Assembly (NCBI RefSeq): GCF_003054555.1
Contig: NZ_CP026304.1
Span: 2,914,001-2,978,000, forward strand
Reading direction: 5' to 3'
Source of the DNA: Streptomyces lunaelactis
GTDB lineage: Bacteria > Actinomycetota > Actinomycetes > Streptomycetales > Streptomycetaceae
Length of the DNA stretch: 64,000 bases
The notes beneath the pieces were generated by a model, which was given only the letters and a program-made list of their open reading frames with translations, searched no databases and was not told the origin of the DNA. Shown here in pieces: positions 46,044-54,615 of this stretch. Both the position numbers and the translations under genes were made by a program. Position 1 is the first letter of the stretch; every line of letters starts with the position of its first letter.

Positions 46044-46092
46044 AATGCGGGGGCTCGTGACCCGAGTGCACCCCAAACTTAAGGATTCGTCC

Positions 46093-47577
46093 ATGACCTC
46101 GCAGCAGACCCTTACGAAGGAAGGCGAGCAGCCCGGTACACCCGGTAAGCCGCAGTCCTCCGACGGTCTCCAGGCCGGACTCAAAAACCGGCATCTGTCC
46201 ATGATCGCCATCGGCGGTGTGATCGGTGCCGGCCTGTTCTTCGGCTCCAGTTCCGGAATCGCCGCGGCGGGCCCGGCCATCCTTCTGTCGTACGCACTCG
46301 TGGGCGCGCTGGTCGTCTTCGTGATGCGGATGCTCGGTGAGATGGCCGCCGCCAACCCGACCTCCGGCTCCTTCTCCGCCTACGCGGACCGGGCGCTGGG
46401 ACGGTGGGCCGGATTCTCGATCGGCTGGCTGTACTGGTTCTTCTGGGTCGTGGTGCTGGCGGTCGAGGCGACGGCCGGCGCGAAGATCCTCGAAAGCTGG
46501 ATTCCGGACGTCCCGCAGTGGGGCTGGGCGCTGATCGTGATGGTCGTGCTGACGGTCACGAACCTGGCGTCGGTGGCCTCGTACGGCGAGTTCGAGTTCT
46601 GGTTCGCGGGCATCAAGGTCGTCGCGATCAGCGCGTTCGTGCTGATCGGCGTGCTGGCCGTGTTCGGCGTGCTGCCGGGCTCGGACAACCCCGGGGCGGG
46701 CTTCGCGCATCTGACGGACGCCGGCGGATTCATGCCGAACGGCGCGGGCGCGATTCTGACCGGTGTGCTGATGGTCGTCTTCTCCTTCATGGGCAGCGAG
46801 ATCGTGACGCTGGCGGCGGGCGAGTCCGAGGACCCGCAGCGTGCGGTCACCAAGGCGACGAACAGCGTGATCTGGCGGATCGGCGTCTTCTACCTGGGCT
46901 CGATCTTCGTGGTGCTGACGCTGCTGCCGTGGAACGACAAGTCGATCATCGACAAGGGCTCGTACGTCGCGGCGCTGGACTCGATCGGTATCGCGCACGC
47001 CGGGCAGATCATGAACGTGATCGTGCTGACGGCGGTGCTGTCCTGCCTCAACTCGGGGCTGTACACCGCCTCGCGGATGGCGTTCTCGCTCGGGCAGCGC
47101 GGCGATGCGCCGAAGGCCTTCGGCCGTACGAACTCGCGCGGCGTGCCGCAGGCGGCCATTCTCGGTTCCGTGGTCTTCGGCTTCCTGGCCGTCTTCTTCA
47201 ACTACAAGTGGCCCGACACCGTGTTCGCGTTCCTGCTGAACTCGTCCGGCGCGGTCGCGCTGTTCGTGTGGCTGGTCATCTGCGTCACGCAGCTGCGCAT
47301 GCGCGGGATCATCCTGCGGGAGATGCCGGAGAAGCTTGTGGTGCGGATGTGGCTGTTCCCGTATCTGACCTGGCTGACGATCGCGATGATCCTGTTCGTG
47401 CTGGGCTACATGGTCTACGACGGTGGCGACGCGCGTGATCAGGTGCTGCTGTCGCTGCTGGTGGCGGCTCTGGTGATCGGGATCGCGGTGTTGCGGCAGG
47501 TGCTCGGCAAGGGCGGTGCGGATGCGTCCGACGACGGCGTTCAGAGTGGCGTGAAGGACTCGGTCACCCGGTCGTAG
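46093..47577 (+). CDS. Amino-acid permease, APC superfamily (GabP/ProY type)
   Basis: The 494-residue protein has twelve predicted membrane helices and the amino-acid-transport signature: LKNRHLSMIAIGGVIGAGLFFGSSSGIAAAGPA (helix 1), then EMAAANPTSGSFSAYADRALGRWAGF. It should take up an amino acid or GABA with protons; the specificity is not evident. ATG 46093 (MTSQQTLTKEG) is preferred to an in-frame start at 46045. A paralogue lies at 51132. The 3' end overlaps the kinase gene by 37 nt on the opposite strand. Confidence 0.9.
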   Translation: MTSQQTLTKEGEQPGTPGKPQSSDGLQAGLKNRHLSMIAIGGVIGAGLFFGSSSGIAAAGPAILLSYALVGALVVFVMRMLGEMAAANPTSGSFSAYADRALGRWAGFSIGWLYWFFWVVVLAVEATAGAKILESWIPDVPQWGWALIVMVVLTVTNLASVASYGEFEFWFAGIKVVAISAFVLIGVLAVFGVLPGSDNPGAGFAHLTDAGGFMPNGAGAILTGVLMVVFSFMGSEIVTLAAGESEDPQRAVTKATNSVIWRIGVFYLGSIFVVLTLLPWNDKSIIDKGSYVAALDSIGIAHAGQIMNVIVLTAVLSCLNSGLYTASRMAFSLGQRGDAPKAFGRTNSRGVPQAAILGSVVFGFLAVFFNYKWPDTVFAFLLNSSGAVALFVWLVICVTQLRMRGIILREMPEKLVVRMWLFPYLTWLTIAMILFVLGYMVYDGGDARDQVLLSLLVAALVIGIAVLRQVLGKGGADASDDGVQSGVKDSVTRS

Positions 47578-49172
47578 GTGGTCAGGGCGGCGCTCTGTGA
47601 GGCGGCGGCGTACCAGACGTTGAGCTGGTACGACTTGCCGCCGGTGTTGAAGCCGACCTGGCGGGCGCGCCAGGGGGTGCCGCCCTGGGTGAAGACGTAC
47701 TCCCAGATGATCGCCGGGCGGCCGCGGAAGGTGGTGCGCTCCAGGCGGATCTTGCGGTAGCCGGGGGCGTCGGCGCTGTCGCGCTCGAACTGCTGCCATT
47801 GGGTGAGGAGATCGCCGCCTCGTACGAGTGCGTACGAGGCGGCGATTTCTTGCTGTCCGTCGGGCGAGTGGTAGTGCACGTTGGACGGGCTCTTGGCGCT
47901 GCGGGTCCAGGCTTTGGGGGGTGCCCAGGCGAAACCCGTCTCGTTGCGGGTGCCGGGGCTCGCTCGGGGGGTCGTGGGTGGTGGCGCGTGAGAAGTGCCG
48001 GCGACGGTGGGGGTGTTGCTGCTGCTGACGCCTGTGCCGTCGGGGTCCTGGGCGGTGAGGAGGATGACGGCGGCGGTGCCGAGGGTGAGGGCGGCGAGGG
48101 TTGTGGCGGCGATGAGGGTCCGGGTGCGGGGGCCGGTGCGGGTGCGGGGCCGGTTCGTTCTTGCTCCCTGCCCGCCCTTCCCGAAACCGGGGCAGGCCCC
48201 GGGCCCACGGCCTTCGGCCGTGTCCTCAATCGCCGGACGGGCTTGATTTTCCGGCGATTGAGGCGCCGGGGCCGGGGGCTCCGGGTCCGGGCGGGCAGCA
48301 GGGGCCTCGGGCGTGGGGATCGGGAGCGTGGGGACGTAGCGCGCGGGCTCCGGCATCCGCGGCGCCGCCACCCGCTCCAGGGCCTCGTACACCTCCTCAA
48401 GACCCGGCCGCTCCGCCGGGTTCTTGAGCAGCAAGGAGGTCAGGAGCTCCGACAACGGGCCCGCCTCCGGCGGGAGTTCCGGCTCCTCGTAGAGCACCGC
48501 GTGCAGCGTCGCCAGCGTCGTCGGGCGGGTGAACGGCGACCTGCCCGCCACCGCCGCGCACAGCGTCGCGCCCAGCGACCACAGGTCCGACGGCGGGCCC
48601 GGGTGGCCGCCCACCCGTTCGGGGGCCATGTAGTCGGGCGAGCCGATCAGCATCCCCGCGACCGTCAGCTGCGCCGCGTCCTGGATCGCCGCGATGCCGA
48701 AGTCCGTCAGGACGACCCTCCCGCCCGCTCCCAGCAGCACATTGCCCGGCTTGATGTCGCGGTGCAGGACCCCGACGGCATGCACCTCGCGCAGGGCCGC
48801 GACCAGGCCCATGCCGATCCGCGCCGCCTCCCCCGGCGGCAACGGGCCGTCCTCTACGAGGAGTTGCTCCAGCGAGCGGGACGCCACCAGCTCCATCACG
48901 ATCCACAGCCGGTCGCTCTCCTCGACCACGTCGTAGACCCGCACCACATTGGGGTGGTCGATCCGGGCCGTGGCGCGCGCCTCGCGCAGGGTGCGTTCGC
49001 GGCGGATGCGGGTGTCCTCCGCGTCCGCGTCGTCCATCCGCATCTCTTTGACCGCGACAGGACGATCCAGCATTTCGTCCGCCGCCCGCCACACCCGCCC
49101 CATTCCCCCCTGCCCAATGCTTTCGTCCAGCCGGTATCGCCCCGCCACCAATAGCCCCGGAATACCCGGCAT
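47541..49172 (-). CDS. PASTA-less transmembrane Ser/Thr protein kinase (Hanks type)
   Basis: The 543-residue kinase has a cytoplasmic catalytic domain (about 12-270): glycine loop GQGGMGRV at 20-27, Lys42, catalytic HRDIKPGN (Asp139) and DFG at 157-159. A Pro-rich linker follows, then a membrane helix (about 350-371; TLIAATTLAALTLGTAAVILLT), and an extracytoplasmic domain of about 170 residues with FAWAPPKAWTRSAKSPSNVHYHSPDG and RQVGFNTGGKSYQLNVWYAAA. ATG 49172 has GAGGGGGCGG upstream, so it is preferred to GTG 49193. The linker contains sequence from the dispersed repeat. Confidence 0.92.
   Translation of the reverse strand: MPGIPGLLVAGRYRLDESIGQGGMGRVWRAADEMLDRPVAVKEMRMDDADAEDTRIRRERTLREARATARIDHPNVVRVYDVVEESDRLWIVMELVASRSLEQLLVEDGPLPPGEAARIGMGLVAALREVHAVGVLHRDIKPGNVLLGAGGRVVLTDFGIAAIQDAAQLTVAGMLIGSPDYMAPERVGGHPGPPSDLWSLGATLCAAVAGRSPFTRPTTLATLHAVLYEEPELPPEAGPLSELLTSLLLKNPAERPGLEEVYEALERVAAPRMPEPARYVPTLPIPTPEAPAARPDPEPPAPAPQSPENQARPAIEDTAEGRGPGACPGFGKGGQGARTNRPRTRTGPRTRTLIAATTLAALTLGTAAVILLTAQDPDGTGVSSSNTPTVAGTSHAPPPTTPRASPGTRNETGFAWAPPKAWTRSAKSPSNVHYHSPDGQQEIAASYALVRGGDLLTQWQQFERDSADAPGYRKIRLERTTFRGRPAIIWEYVFTQGGTPWRARQVGFNTGGKSYQLNVWYAAASQSAALTTYDRVTESFTPL
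48206..48268. repeat. Dispersed repeat copy D, inside the kinase gene
   Basis: CCTCAATCGCCGG (48224-48236) pairs with CCGGCGATTGAGG (48251-48263), with the GGCCTTCGGCCGTG segment shared with copy C upstream. On the kinase strand it encodes SPENQARPAIEDTAEGRGPG in the linker between the kinase domain and the membrane helix. Confidence 0.8.
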
Positions 49173-49305
49173 TCCCGTCCGCCCCCTCGGCACCTACTGC
49201 GACCAGGACAGAAGCATGAACTTGCCCCCATGACAGCACAGTTCCGCGCAATCTTGTGGAACCCTTCTTCTACGCACTGCACGACGCGCGTCAAGGGGGC
49301 TGGGA

Positions 49306-50046
49306 ATGCACGGAAAACGCTCGGGATCACTATCGCGATCAGTATCGGGCTCCATAGTCGCGGCCATTGCCGTGGGCGTACTGATTCTGCCGTCCAGCGC
49401 ATACGCCGACCATCCGGAGCCCGGGAGCAGCCAGGGGGGCACGCCCGGGCCCGCCGCACCCGCAGATGTGAGGATCACGACCGAACTGCCCGGGAAAATC
49501 ACGGTCGACAACACAACCGAGAAGACCACCGTCACCGCGACGGTCGCCAACGGCGGGACCAAGGACAGCGGTCCGGTCACCCTCTCCGTCGTGGGCTTCG
49601 ACGGAATGAAGATCACGGCGGTCGAGGGCTGCGTGCCGATTCCGGAGGGCCGGCTGCCCCAGGGCTCCAACAGCGGTTACGCCTGCGTCATCGACAACAT
49701 CGCGGCCGGCAAGCACCGTTCGTACGAGGTGGCAGCTACCTTCGATCTGCAGAAGACCGGCAAGATCTGTCTGCCCGTCACCGAGGGCACCAGCGAGAAG
49801 CTGATCTGGCAGCAGGGGCCCGTCCCCTTCGGTACCTCGCAGCCGACGCCGAACGCGCCCGACACTCCCCTCCTCCTGGGCACCGACAATGTGCCCTTCG
49901 GGCCCGAGAAGCCGCCGGCCGCGGACGATCTGCCGCGCACCGGGCCGGCCGGCAGCACGCTGCCGCTCGCTCTCGCCGCCCTCGCGCTCTTCGCGCTCGG
50001 CGGTACGGGCATCTGGTGGACGACCCGCAGGGCCGGGCGCCCCTGA
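49306..50046 (+). CDS. LPXTG-type cell-wall-anchored protein
   Basis: The 246-residue precursor has a signal peptide (MHGKRSGSLSRSVSGSIVAAIAVGVLILPSSAYA), a DUF11/CARDB-like beta domain (VRITTELPGKITVDNTTEKTTVTATVANGG... DSGPVTLSVVGFDGMKI; two cysteines in GCVPIPEG and YACVID), and a C-terminal sorting signal: LPRTG, a hydrophobic helix (STLPLALAALALFALGGTGIWW) and RRAGRP. LPRTG is a class A-type motif rather than the LAXTG of chaplins. ATG 49306 or a GTG just before it starts the frame. Its role at the surface is unknown. Confidence 0.85.
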   Translation: MHGKRSGSLSRSVSGSIVAAIAVGVLILPSSAYADHPEPGSSQGGTPGPAAPADVRITTELPGKITVDNTTEKTTVTATVANGGTKDSGPVTLSVVGFDGMKITAVEGCVPIPEGRLPQGSNSGYACVIDNIAAGKHRSYEVAATFDLQKTGKICLPVTEGTSEKLIWQQGPVPFGTSQPTPNAPDTPLLLGTDNVPFGPEKPPAADDLPRTGPAGSTLPLALAALALFALGGTGIWWTTRRAGRP

Positions 50047-50080
50047 GAGATCCGACGCCCGGGAACCCCGGGACGGCACA

Positions 50081-50116
50081 GAAGGGCCCGCGGCCGCCGG
50101 CGGCCGCGGGCCCTTC
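50081..50116. terminator. Bidirectional terminator between the wall protein gene and bioY
   Basis: The arms 50081-50098 and 50099-50116 are perfectly complementary over 18 bp with no spare loop base, so the effective loop is the central CCGG region. It lies 34 nt past one stop and 23 nt before the convergent bioY stop. Confidence 0.8.
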
Positions 50117-50139
50117 CGCGTCGGAGCCGACCGGAGCGA

Positions 50140-50724
50140 TCAGCCCTGGCGGCCGATGAGCTTCCAGGTGGTGGGCAGCGCGCCCATCGCCAGGGCCGCC
50201 TTCAGCGCGTCACCGATGAGGAAGGGCACCAGGCCCGCGGCGATCGCGGCGCTGAACGACATCCCGGTGGCCAGGGAGAGGTACGGGACACCGACCGCGT
50301 AGATGATCACGGAGCCGGCCACCATCGCGCCCGCGGTGCGCAGGACCGAGCGGTCCGCGCCGCGGCGGGCGAGGGCGCCGACGACCGTGGCCGCGAGCAG
50401 CATGCCGAGGATGTAGCCGAAGGACGGCATCGCGTAGCCGGAAGCGCCCTCCGCGAACCACGGCATGCCCGCCATGCCCACCACCGCGTAGAGCGCGAGG
50501 GAGAGGAAGCCGCGGCGGGCGCCGAGCGCGGTGCCGACGAGGAGCGCGGCGAAGGTCTGGCCGGAGACCGGGACCGGGGAGCCGGGGACCGGGACGGCGA
50601 TCTGGGCCGCTATGCCGGTGAGCACGGCGCCGCCGAGTACGAGCGCGATGTCCTTCGTACGGGAGGCGGGCAACAGGTCGGCGAGGACCGCTCCCGGGCG
50701 TGCGGTGACGGAAGCAGTGCTCAT
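50140..50724 (-). CDS. bioY: BioY-family biotin transporter substrate-binding subunit
   Basis: The 194-residue membrane protein is the S-component of an ECF biotin transporter. Six helices are predicted, with the family motifs IAAQIAVPVPGSPVPVSGQTFAALLVGTALGARRG and GASGYAMPSFGYILGMLLAATVVG. No bioM/bioN energising genes are adjacent, so it may use a shared ECF module or act alone. ATG 50724 is the start. Confidence 0.93.
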   Translation of the reverse strand: MSTASVTARPGAVLADLLPASRTKDIALVLGGAVLTGIAAQIAVPVPGSPVPVSGQTFAALLVGTALGARRGFLSLALYAVVGMAGMPWFAEGASGYAMPSFGYILGMLLAATVVGALARRGADRSVLRTAGAMVAGSVIIYAVGVPYLSLATGMSFSAAIAAGLVPFLIGDALKAALAMGALPTTWKLIGRQG

Positions 50725-51131
50725 CGGGACTCCGCGAAAGGTGAGGGCAGGTGGGGACAGGCCGACGGTAGCCCACCCGGAATCGGTCGATCACCATCAG
50801 CCGTCCACAAAGCGGCGGTTGGCGGCTTGGTGGAGTTCGCACAAAGGATGGGTCTCAATCGACCTGAATCGCGGGAGCACGTGACGCTCATCACTGAGGT
50901 CCGGGGCCCGGGGAGCTGTTGTGCGGGAAGGGCCGCGGCTCGGCCAGACTGTAGGTTCCCCATAACCGATCCACGCAACTGTTCCAGAGTTGAGGTACGG
51001 GCGCGACGTGCGTGCGTGTTCACCTTGGGTGAGCATCGTGCCCGTATAGCGGACATGCGCTCCCTGTAAACGGGGCTCGCGCCCAGACTGTGCGTCGCTC
51101 TCCCGTCTCAGCAACTGAACAGGGCATGCCC
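50725..51131. other. Divergent intergenic region between bioY and the second permease
   Basis: No credible gene is seen in 407 bases. The region near 51017-51050 holds a palindrome and a TATAGC hexamer (51045-51050), described separately. The bioY promoter side shows only a TACCGT-like hexamer on the minus strand near 50770. Confidence 0.4.
51017..51035. promoter_or_regulatory. Imperfect palindrome, candidate operator for the permease
   Basis: TGTTCACC-TTG-GGTGAGCA (51017-51035) is an 8-3-8 inverted repeat with one mismatch, just upstream of TATAGC at 51045. The size and symmetry fit a dimeric regulator site (TetR or GntR class); the regulator is unknown. Confidence 0.4.
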
Positions 51132-52526
51132 ATGTCTCGGACTTCCGCGCCCGCGCCCGTCGACCAGCAGGTCGGCGCTTCGCTCTCGCACGGACTCAAG
51201 CAACGCCATCTGTCGATGATCGCCCTGGGCGGTGTGATCGGCGCCGGCCTCTTCGTCGGCTCCGGCGCCGGCATCGCCGCGGCCGGTCCTTCCATCGTCG
51301 TCGCGTACGCGATATCGGGCCTGCTCGTCATGCTCGTGATGCGCATGCTCGGCGAGATGTCGGCCGCGAACCCGGCGTCCGGCTCCTTCTCGGTGCACGC
51401 CGAGCGGGCGATCGGACCGTGGGCGGGCTTCACCGCGGGCTGGGCGTTCTGGTTCCTGCTCTGTGTGGCCGTCGGCCTCGAAGGCATCGGCGCCGCCAAG
51501 ATCATGACGGGCTGGCTGCCGGGCACACCCGAGTGGGCCTGGGTCGCCCTCTTCATGCTGGTGTTCTGCGGCACGAACCTGGCGGCCGTGAAGAACTTCG
51601 GCGAGTTCGAGTTCTGGTTCGCGGCGCTGAAGGTCGGCGCGATCGCGCTCTTCCTCGGCATCGGCGTGCTGGCGATCCTCGGCATCCTCCCGGGCACCGA
51701 CGCGCCCGGCACCGCCAACCTCACCGGCGAGGGCGGCTTCATGCCGAACGGCTCGGAGGGACTCGTCGTCGGTCTGCTCGCCTCGGTCTTCGCGTACGGC
51801 GGTCTGGAGACGGTCACCATCGCGGCGGCGGAGTCCGAACACCCGGTCCAGGGCGTCGCGAAGGCCGTGCGTACGGCGATGTGGCGCATCGCGCTCTTCT
51901 ACATCGGCTCGATGGCGGTCATCGTCACCCTCGTGCCGTGGGGCGACCCGAAGGTCGTCGAGAAGGGCCCGTACGTCGCGACCCTCGACCACCTGGGCAT
52001 CCCCGGCGCGGGCCAGATCATGAACATGGTCGTGCTGGTGGCGCTGCTCTCCGCGATGAACGCGAACGTCTACGGCGCGTCGCGCATGGCCTGCTCGCTG
52101 GTCGCCCGCGGCCAGGGCCCGAAGGCGCTGGGCAAGGTCTTCGGCGGCGTGCCGCGCACGGCGGTACTGGTCTCCTCCGTCTTCGGCTTCCTGTGTGTGC
52201 TGCTCAGCTACTGGCGCCCGAACGACGTCTTCATGTGGCTGCTCAACATGATCGGCGCCGTGATCCTGGTCGTCTGGTTCTTCATCGCCGTCTCGCAGTT
52301 GCTGCTGCGCCGGCAACTGGAGCGGGAGTCCCCGGAGAAGCTGGTCGTGAAGATGTGGCTGTACCCCGGGCTGACGTGGGCCGCGCTGGTGGGGATGGCG
52401 GCGGTGTTCGTCCTGATGGCGCGCGAGCCGGACACGCGGACGCAGCTGTACTACACAGGCGGGTTGACACTGGCGCTGGCGCTGGCGGGGTACGTGCGGC
52501 AGGTCGCGGCGTCGCGCAAGGGGTGA
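51132..52526 (+). CDS. Amino-acid permease, APC superfamily (second copy)
   Basis: The 464-residue, twelve-helix transporter resembles the permease at 46093 throughout (LKQRHLSMIALGGVIGAGLFVGSGAGIAAAGPS; EMSAANPASGSFSVHAERAIGPWAGF; GEFEFWFAALKV). Either ATG 51132 (MSRTSAPAP) or ATG 51126 (MPMSRT) could start it; AGGG spacing favours 51132. The two genes are paralogues of the GabP/AnsP group, probably with different amino-acid substrates. Confidence 0.9.
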   Translation: MSRTSAPAPVDQQVGASLSHGLKQRHLSMIALGGVIGAGLFVGSGAGIAAAGPSIVVAYAISGLLVMLVMRMLGEMSAANPASGSFSVHAERAIGPWAGFTAGWAFWFLLCVAVGLEGIGAAKIMTGWLPGTPEWAWVALFMLVFCGTNLAAVKNFGEFEFWFAALKVGAIALFLGIGVLAILGILPGTDAPGTANLTGEGGFMPNGSEGLVVGLLASVFAYGGLETVTIAAAESEHPVQGVAKAVRTAMWRIALFYIGSMAVIVTLVPWGDPKVVEKGPYVATLDHLGIPGAGQIMNMVVLVALLSAMNANVYGASRMACSLVARGQGPKALGKVFGGVPRTAVLVSSVFGFLCVLLSYWRPNDVFMWLLNMIGAVILVVWFFIAVSQLLLRRQLERESPEKLVVKMWLYPGLTWAALVGMAAVFVLMAREPDTRTQLYYTGGLTLALALAGYVRQVAASRKG

Positions 52527-52570
52527 GCATTCCCTCGTAACCGGGGCAAGCCCCGGACCCCGTACGGCAA

Positions 52571-52625
52571 CCTCAAGCCCCGCCGGCGATTGAGGCGCGG
52601 GGTCCTGGGGCGGAGCCCCAGTTTC
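52571..52625. repeat. Dispersed repeat copy E
   Basis: CCTCAA followed by CCGCCGGCGATTGAGG (52571-52595) and GGGGCGGAGCCCC shows the core of the dispersed repeat between the permease and the phosphodiesterase genes. It forms a hairpin and may terminate the permease transcript. Confidence 0.65.
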
Positions 52626-52656
52626 GGGAACGGGCGGGGTGGGGGAACAGACCCAC

Positions 52657-53733
52657 ATGCCCGCACTCACCCAGCGTCGCTCGTTCCTGCTCGCCGCCGG
52701 CGCCGTGACCGCCGCCGCCGCGCTGCCCGCCACGCTGCCCGCCACGCAAGCCGCCGCGGACAACAGGCGGTTCACGAACGGCCCCCTCGTCATCGGACAC
52801 CGCGGCGCCGCCGGCTGGCGCCCCGAGCACACCGCCGCCGCCTACACCTTCGGCGCCCACTCAGGGGCCGACTGGATCGAGCCGGATCTCGTCCCTACCA
52901 AGGACCACGTCCTCGTCGTCCGCCACGAGAACGAGATCTCACAGACCACGGACATCGCGGCGCATCCCGAGTTCGCGGACCGGCGTACGGCCAAGACGGT
53001 CGACGGCCGGGCCGTGACCGGCTGGTTCACGGAGGACTTCACGCTCGCCGAGCTGAAGACCCTGCGGGCGGTCGAGCGGCTGCCGCTCGTCCGCAACCGC
53101 AACACCGTCTTCGGCGGCCGCGAGCAGATCATGACCTTCCAGGAGGTCGTCGACCTCGCCCGCACCCTGTCCCGGCAGCACGGCCGCCGGATCGCGGTCT
53201 TCCCGGAGACCAAACACCCGACATACTTCCGCTCCATCGGCCTGCCGCTGGAGCCGGAGCTCATACGCGTCATCCGGCGCAACCGGCTCGACGCGCGCGA
53301 GTGCGTCGTGCAGTCCTTCGAGCCGTCCAGCCTGCTGCGCATCGCCGAAGCTCGCCTGCGCCTTCCGCTGTGGCAGGCGCTCGGCACCACCGGCGGGCCG
53401 TACGGCCACCCGAAGACGTACGCGCAGATGATGACCCCGGCCGGGCTGCGCGAGATCGCGGAGTACGCGGACTGGATCGGCCCGGACAAGTCCTCGGTGG
53501 TCGCGCCGTCATCACTGCTGGCGGACGCGCACGCGGCGGGCCTGAAGGTCGGCGCGTACACCTTCCGCGCGGAGAACCAGTTCCTTCCGGCAGCCCTGCG
53601 CCGAGGCACCAACCCCAGCGATTTCGGTGACGCGTTCGCCGAGTACGCCCTGCACTACGGGCTCGGCGTGGACGCCGTCGTCACCGACTTCCCGGACCTC
53701 GCGGTGATCGCCAGGAACGGCCTCACGGCCTAG
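52657..53733 (+). CDS. Secreted glycerophosphodiester phosphodiesterase, Tat-type signal
   Basis: The 358-residue enzyme cleaves glycerophosphodiesters outside the cell. The N-terminus has a twin-arginine signal (TQRRSFLLAAGAVTAAAALPAT). The GDPD barrel shows the catalytic HRG (IGHRGAAGWRPEHT), metal-binding EPDL and the second histidine in VVRHENEI; DAVVTDFPD closes it. ATG 52657 leaves the RR motif near the start; GTG 52639 would add six residues. It probably scavenges phosphate or phospholipid head groups. Confidence 0.92.
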   Translation: MPALTQRRSFLLAAGAVTAAAALPATLPATQAAADNRRFTNGPLVIGHRGAAGWRPEHTAAAYTFGAHSGADWIEPDLVPTKDHVLVVRHENEISQTTDIAAHPEFADRRTAKTVDGRAVTGWFTEDFTLAELKTLRAVERLPLVRNRNTVFGGREQIMTFQEVVDLARTLSRQHGRRIAVFPETKHPTYFRSIGLPLEPELIRVIRRNRLDARECVVQSFEPSSLLRIAEARLRLPLWQALGTTGGPYGHPKTYAQMMTPAGLREIAEYADWIGPDKSSVVAPSSLLADAHAAGLKVGAYTFRAENQFLPAALRRGTNPSDFGDAFAEYALHYGLGVDAVVTDFPDLAVIARNGLTA

Positions 53734-53779
53734 GACCATCGCCTGATCACCCCCCGGCCCTCCTGCTGCTAGCGTGCAC

Positions 53780-53796
53780 TTGCATAAGATGTGCAA
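53780..53796 (+). promoter_or_regulatory. Nur-type operator in the sodF promoter
   Basis: TTGCAT-AAGAT-GTGCAA (53780-53796) matches the nickel-responsive Nur box TTGCaa-N5-ttGCAA with the outer four bases of each arm intact. It starts 39 nt before the sodF ATG, just after a TAGCGT hexamer (53770-53775) that may be the -10 box, so Nur-Ni would block transcription. The role agrees with S. coelicolor sodF. Confidence 0.75.
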
Positions 53797-53818
53797 TAAG
53801 CAGCCGGAGGGACCGGAC

Positions 53819-54460
53819 ATGGCCATTTACACGCTTCCTGAACTTCCTTATGACTACGCGGCGCTCGAACCGGTCATCAACCCGCAGATCATCGAGCTCC
53901 ACCACGACAAGCACCACGCCGCCTACGTCAAGGGCGCCAACGACACCCTCGAGCAGCTCGAGGAGGCGCGCGACAAGGAGGCCTGGGGGACGATCAACGG
54001 CCTGGAGAAGAACCTCGCGTTCCATCTCTCCGGCCACATCCTGCACTCGATCTACTGGCACAACATGACCGGCGACGGCGGCGGCGAGCCGCTGGAGACG
54101 GACGGCGTCGGCGAACTCGCGGACGCGATCGCCGAGTCCTTCGGTTCCTTCGCCGGCTTCAGGGCCCAGCTGACCAAGGCCTCCGCGACCACCCAGGGCT
54201 CGGGCTGGGGCGTCCTCGCCCATGAGCCGGTCAGCGGCCGTCTGATCGTCGAGCAGATCTACGACCACCAGGGCAACGTCGGCCAGGGCTCGGTCCCGAT
54301 CCTGGTCTTCGACGCCTGGGAGCACGCCTTCTACCTTCAGTACAAGAACCAGAAGGTGGACTTCATCGAGGCGATGTGGAAGGTCGTCAACTGGCAGGAC
54401 GTGGCGAAGCGTTACACCTCCGCGAAGCAGCGCGCGAACAACCTGCTGCTGGCTCCGTAG
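53819..54460 (+). CDS. sodF: Superoxide dismutase, iron type
   Basis: The 213-residue enzyme dismutates superoxide. Metal ligands are His28 (ELHHDKHH), a histidine in [13 protein letters not shown], and the Asp and His of [15 protein letters not shown]. The overall sequence is of the streptomycete SodF type. ATG 53819 is preceded by GGAGGG; an in-frame ATG at 53774 lies in the operator and is rejected. A Nur-type operator overlaps the promoter. Its 3' region may yield a regulatory RNA. Confidence 0.95.
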   Translation: MAIYTLPELPYDYAALEPVINPQIIELHHDKHHAAYVKGANDTLEQLEEARDKEAWGTINGLEKNLAFHLSGHILHSIYWHNMTGDGGGEPLETDGVGELADAIAESFGSFAGFRAQLTKASATTQGSGWGVLAHEPVSGRLIVEQIYDHQGNVGQGSVPILVFDAWEHAFYLQYKNQKVDFIEAMWKVVNWQDVAKRYTSAKQRANNLLLAP

Positions 54461-54564
54461 TACCGGACCTCAAAAGCGTCCTGCTCGTGATCGTCTTCTC
54501 AACCTTCACGTGCGGGCGGAGTAACGAAGAACCCCCGCGAGGACATGACTCGCGGGGGTTCTTC
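54461..54564 (+). ncRNA. sodF 3' UTR with terminator, candidate s-SodF small RNA
   Basis: About 65 nt after the sodF stop comes a perfect 15-bp terminator stem (54526-54540 with 54550-54564). In S. coelicolor the sodF mRNA 3' UTR is processed into a roughly 90-nt RNA, s-SodF, which pairs with the sodN 5' end and lowers sodN mRNA when Nur is off. The length and terminator here fit, but pairing with sodN cannot be tested because sodN is outside the window. Confidence 0.45.
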
Positions 54565-54603
54565 CATGCGCGGGGCTCTTCCATGCGCGGGGCTCTTCCG
54601 TGC
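54561..54603. repeat. 17-bp tandem repeat beyond the sodF terminator
   Basis: CTTCCATGCGCGGGGCT occurs at 54561-54577 and 54578-54594, then a partial third unit (CTTCCGTGC). It lies between the sodF terminator and the next gene's stop. Confidence 0.7.
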
Positions 54604-54615
54604 ACGGCCGACCGG

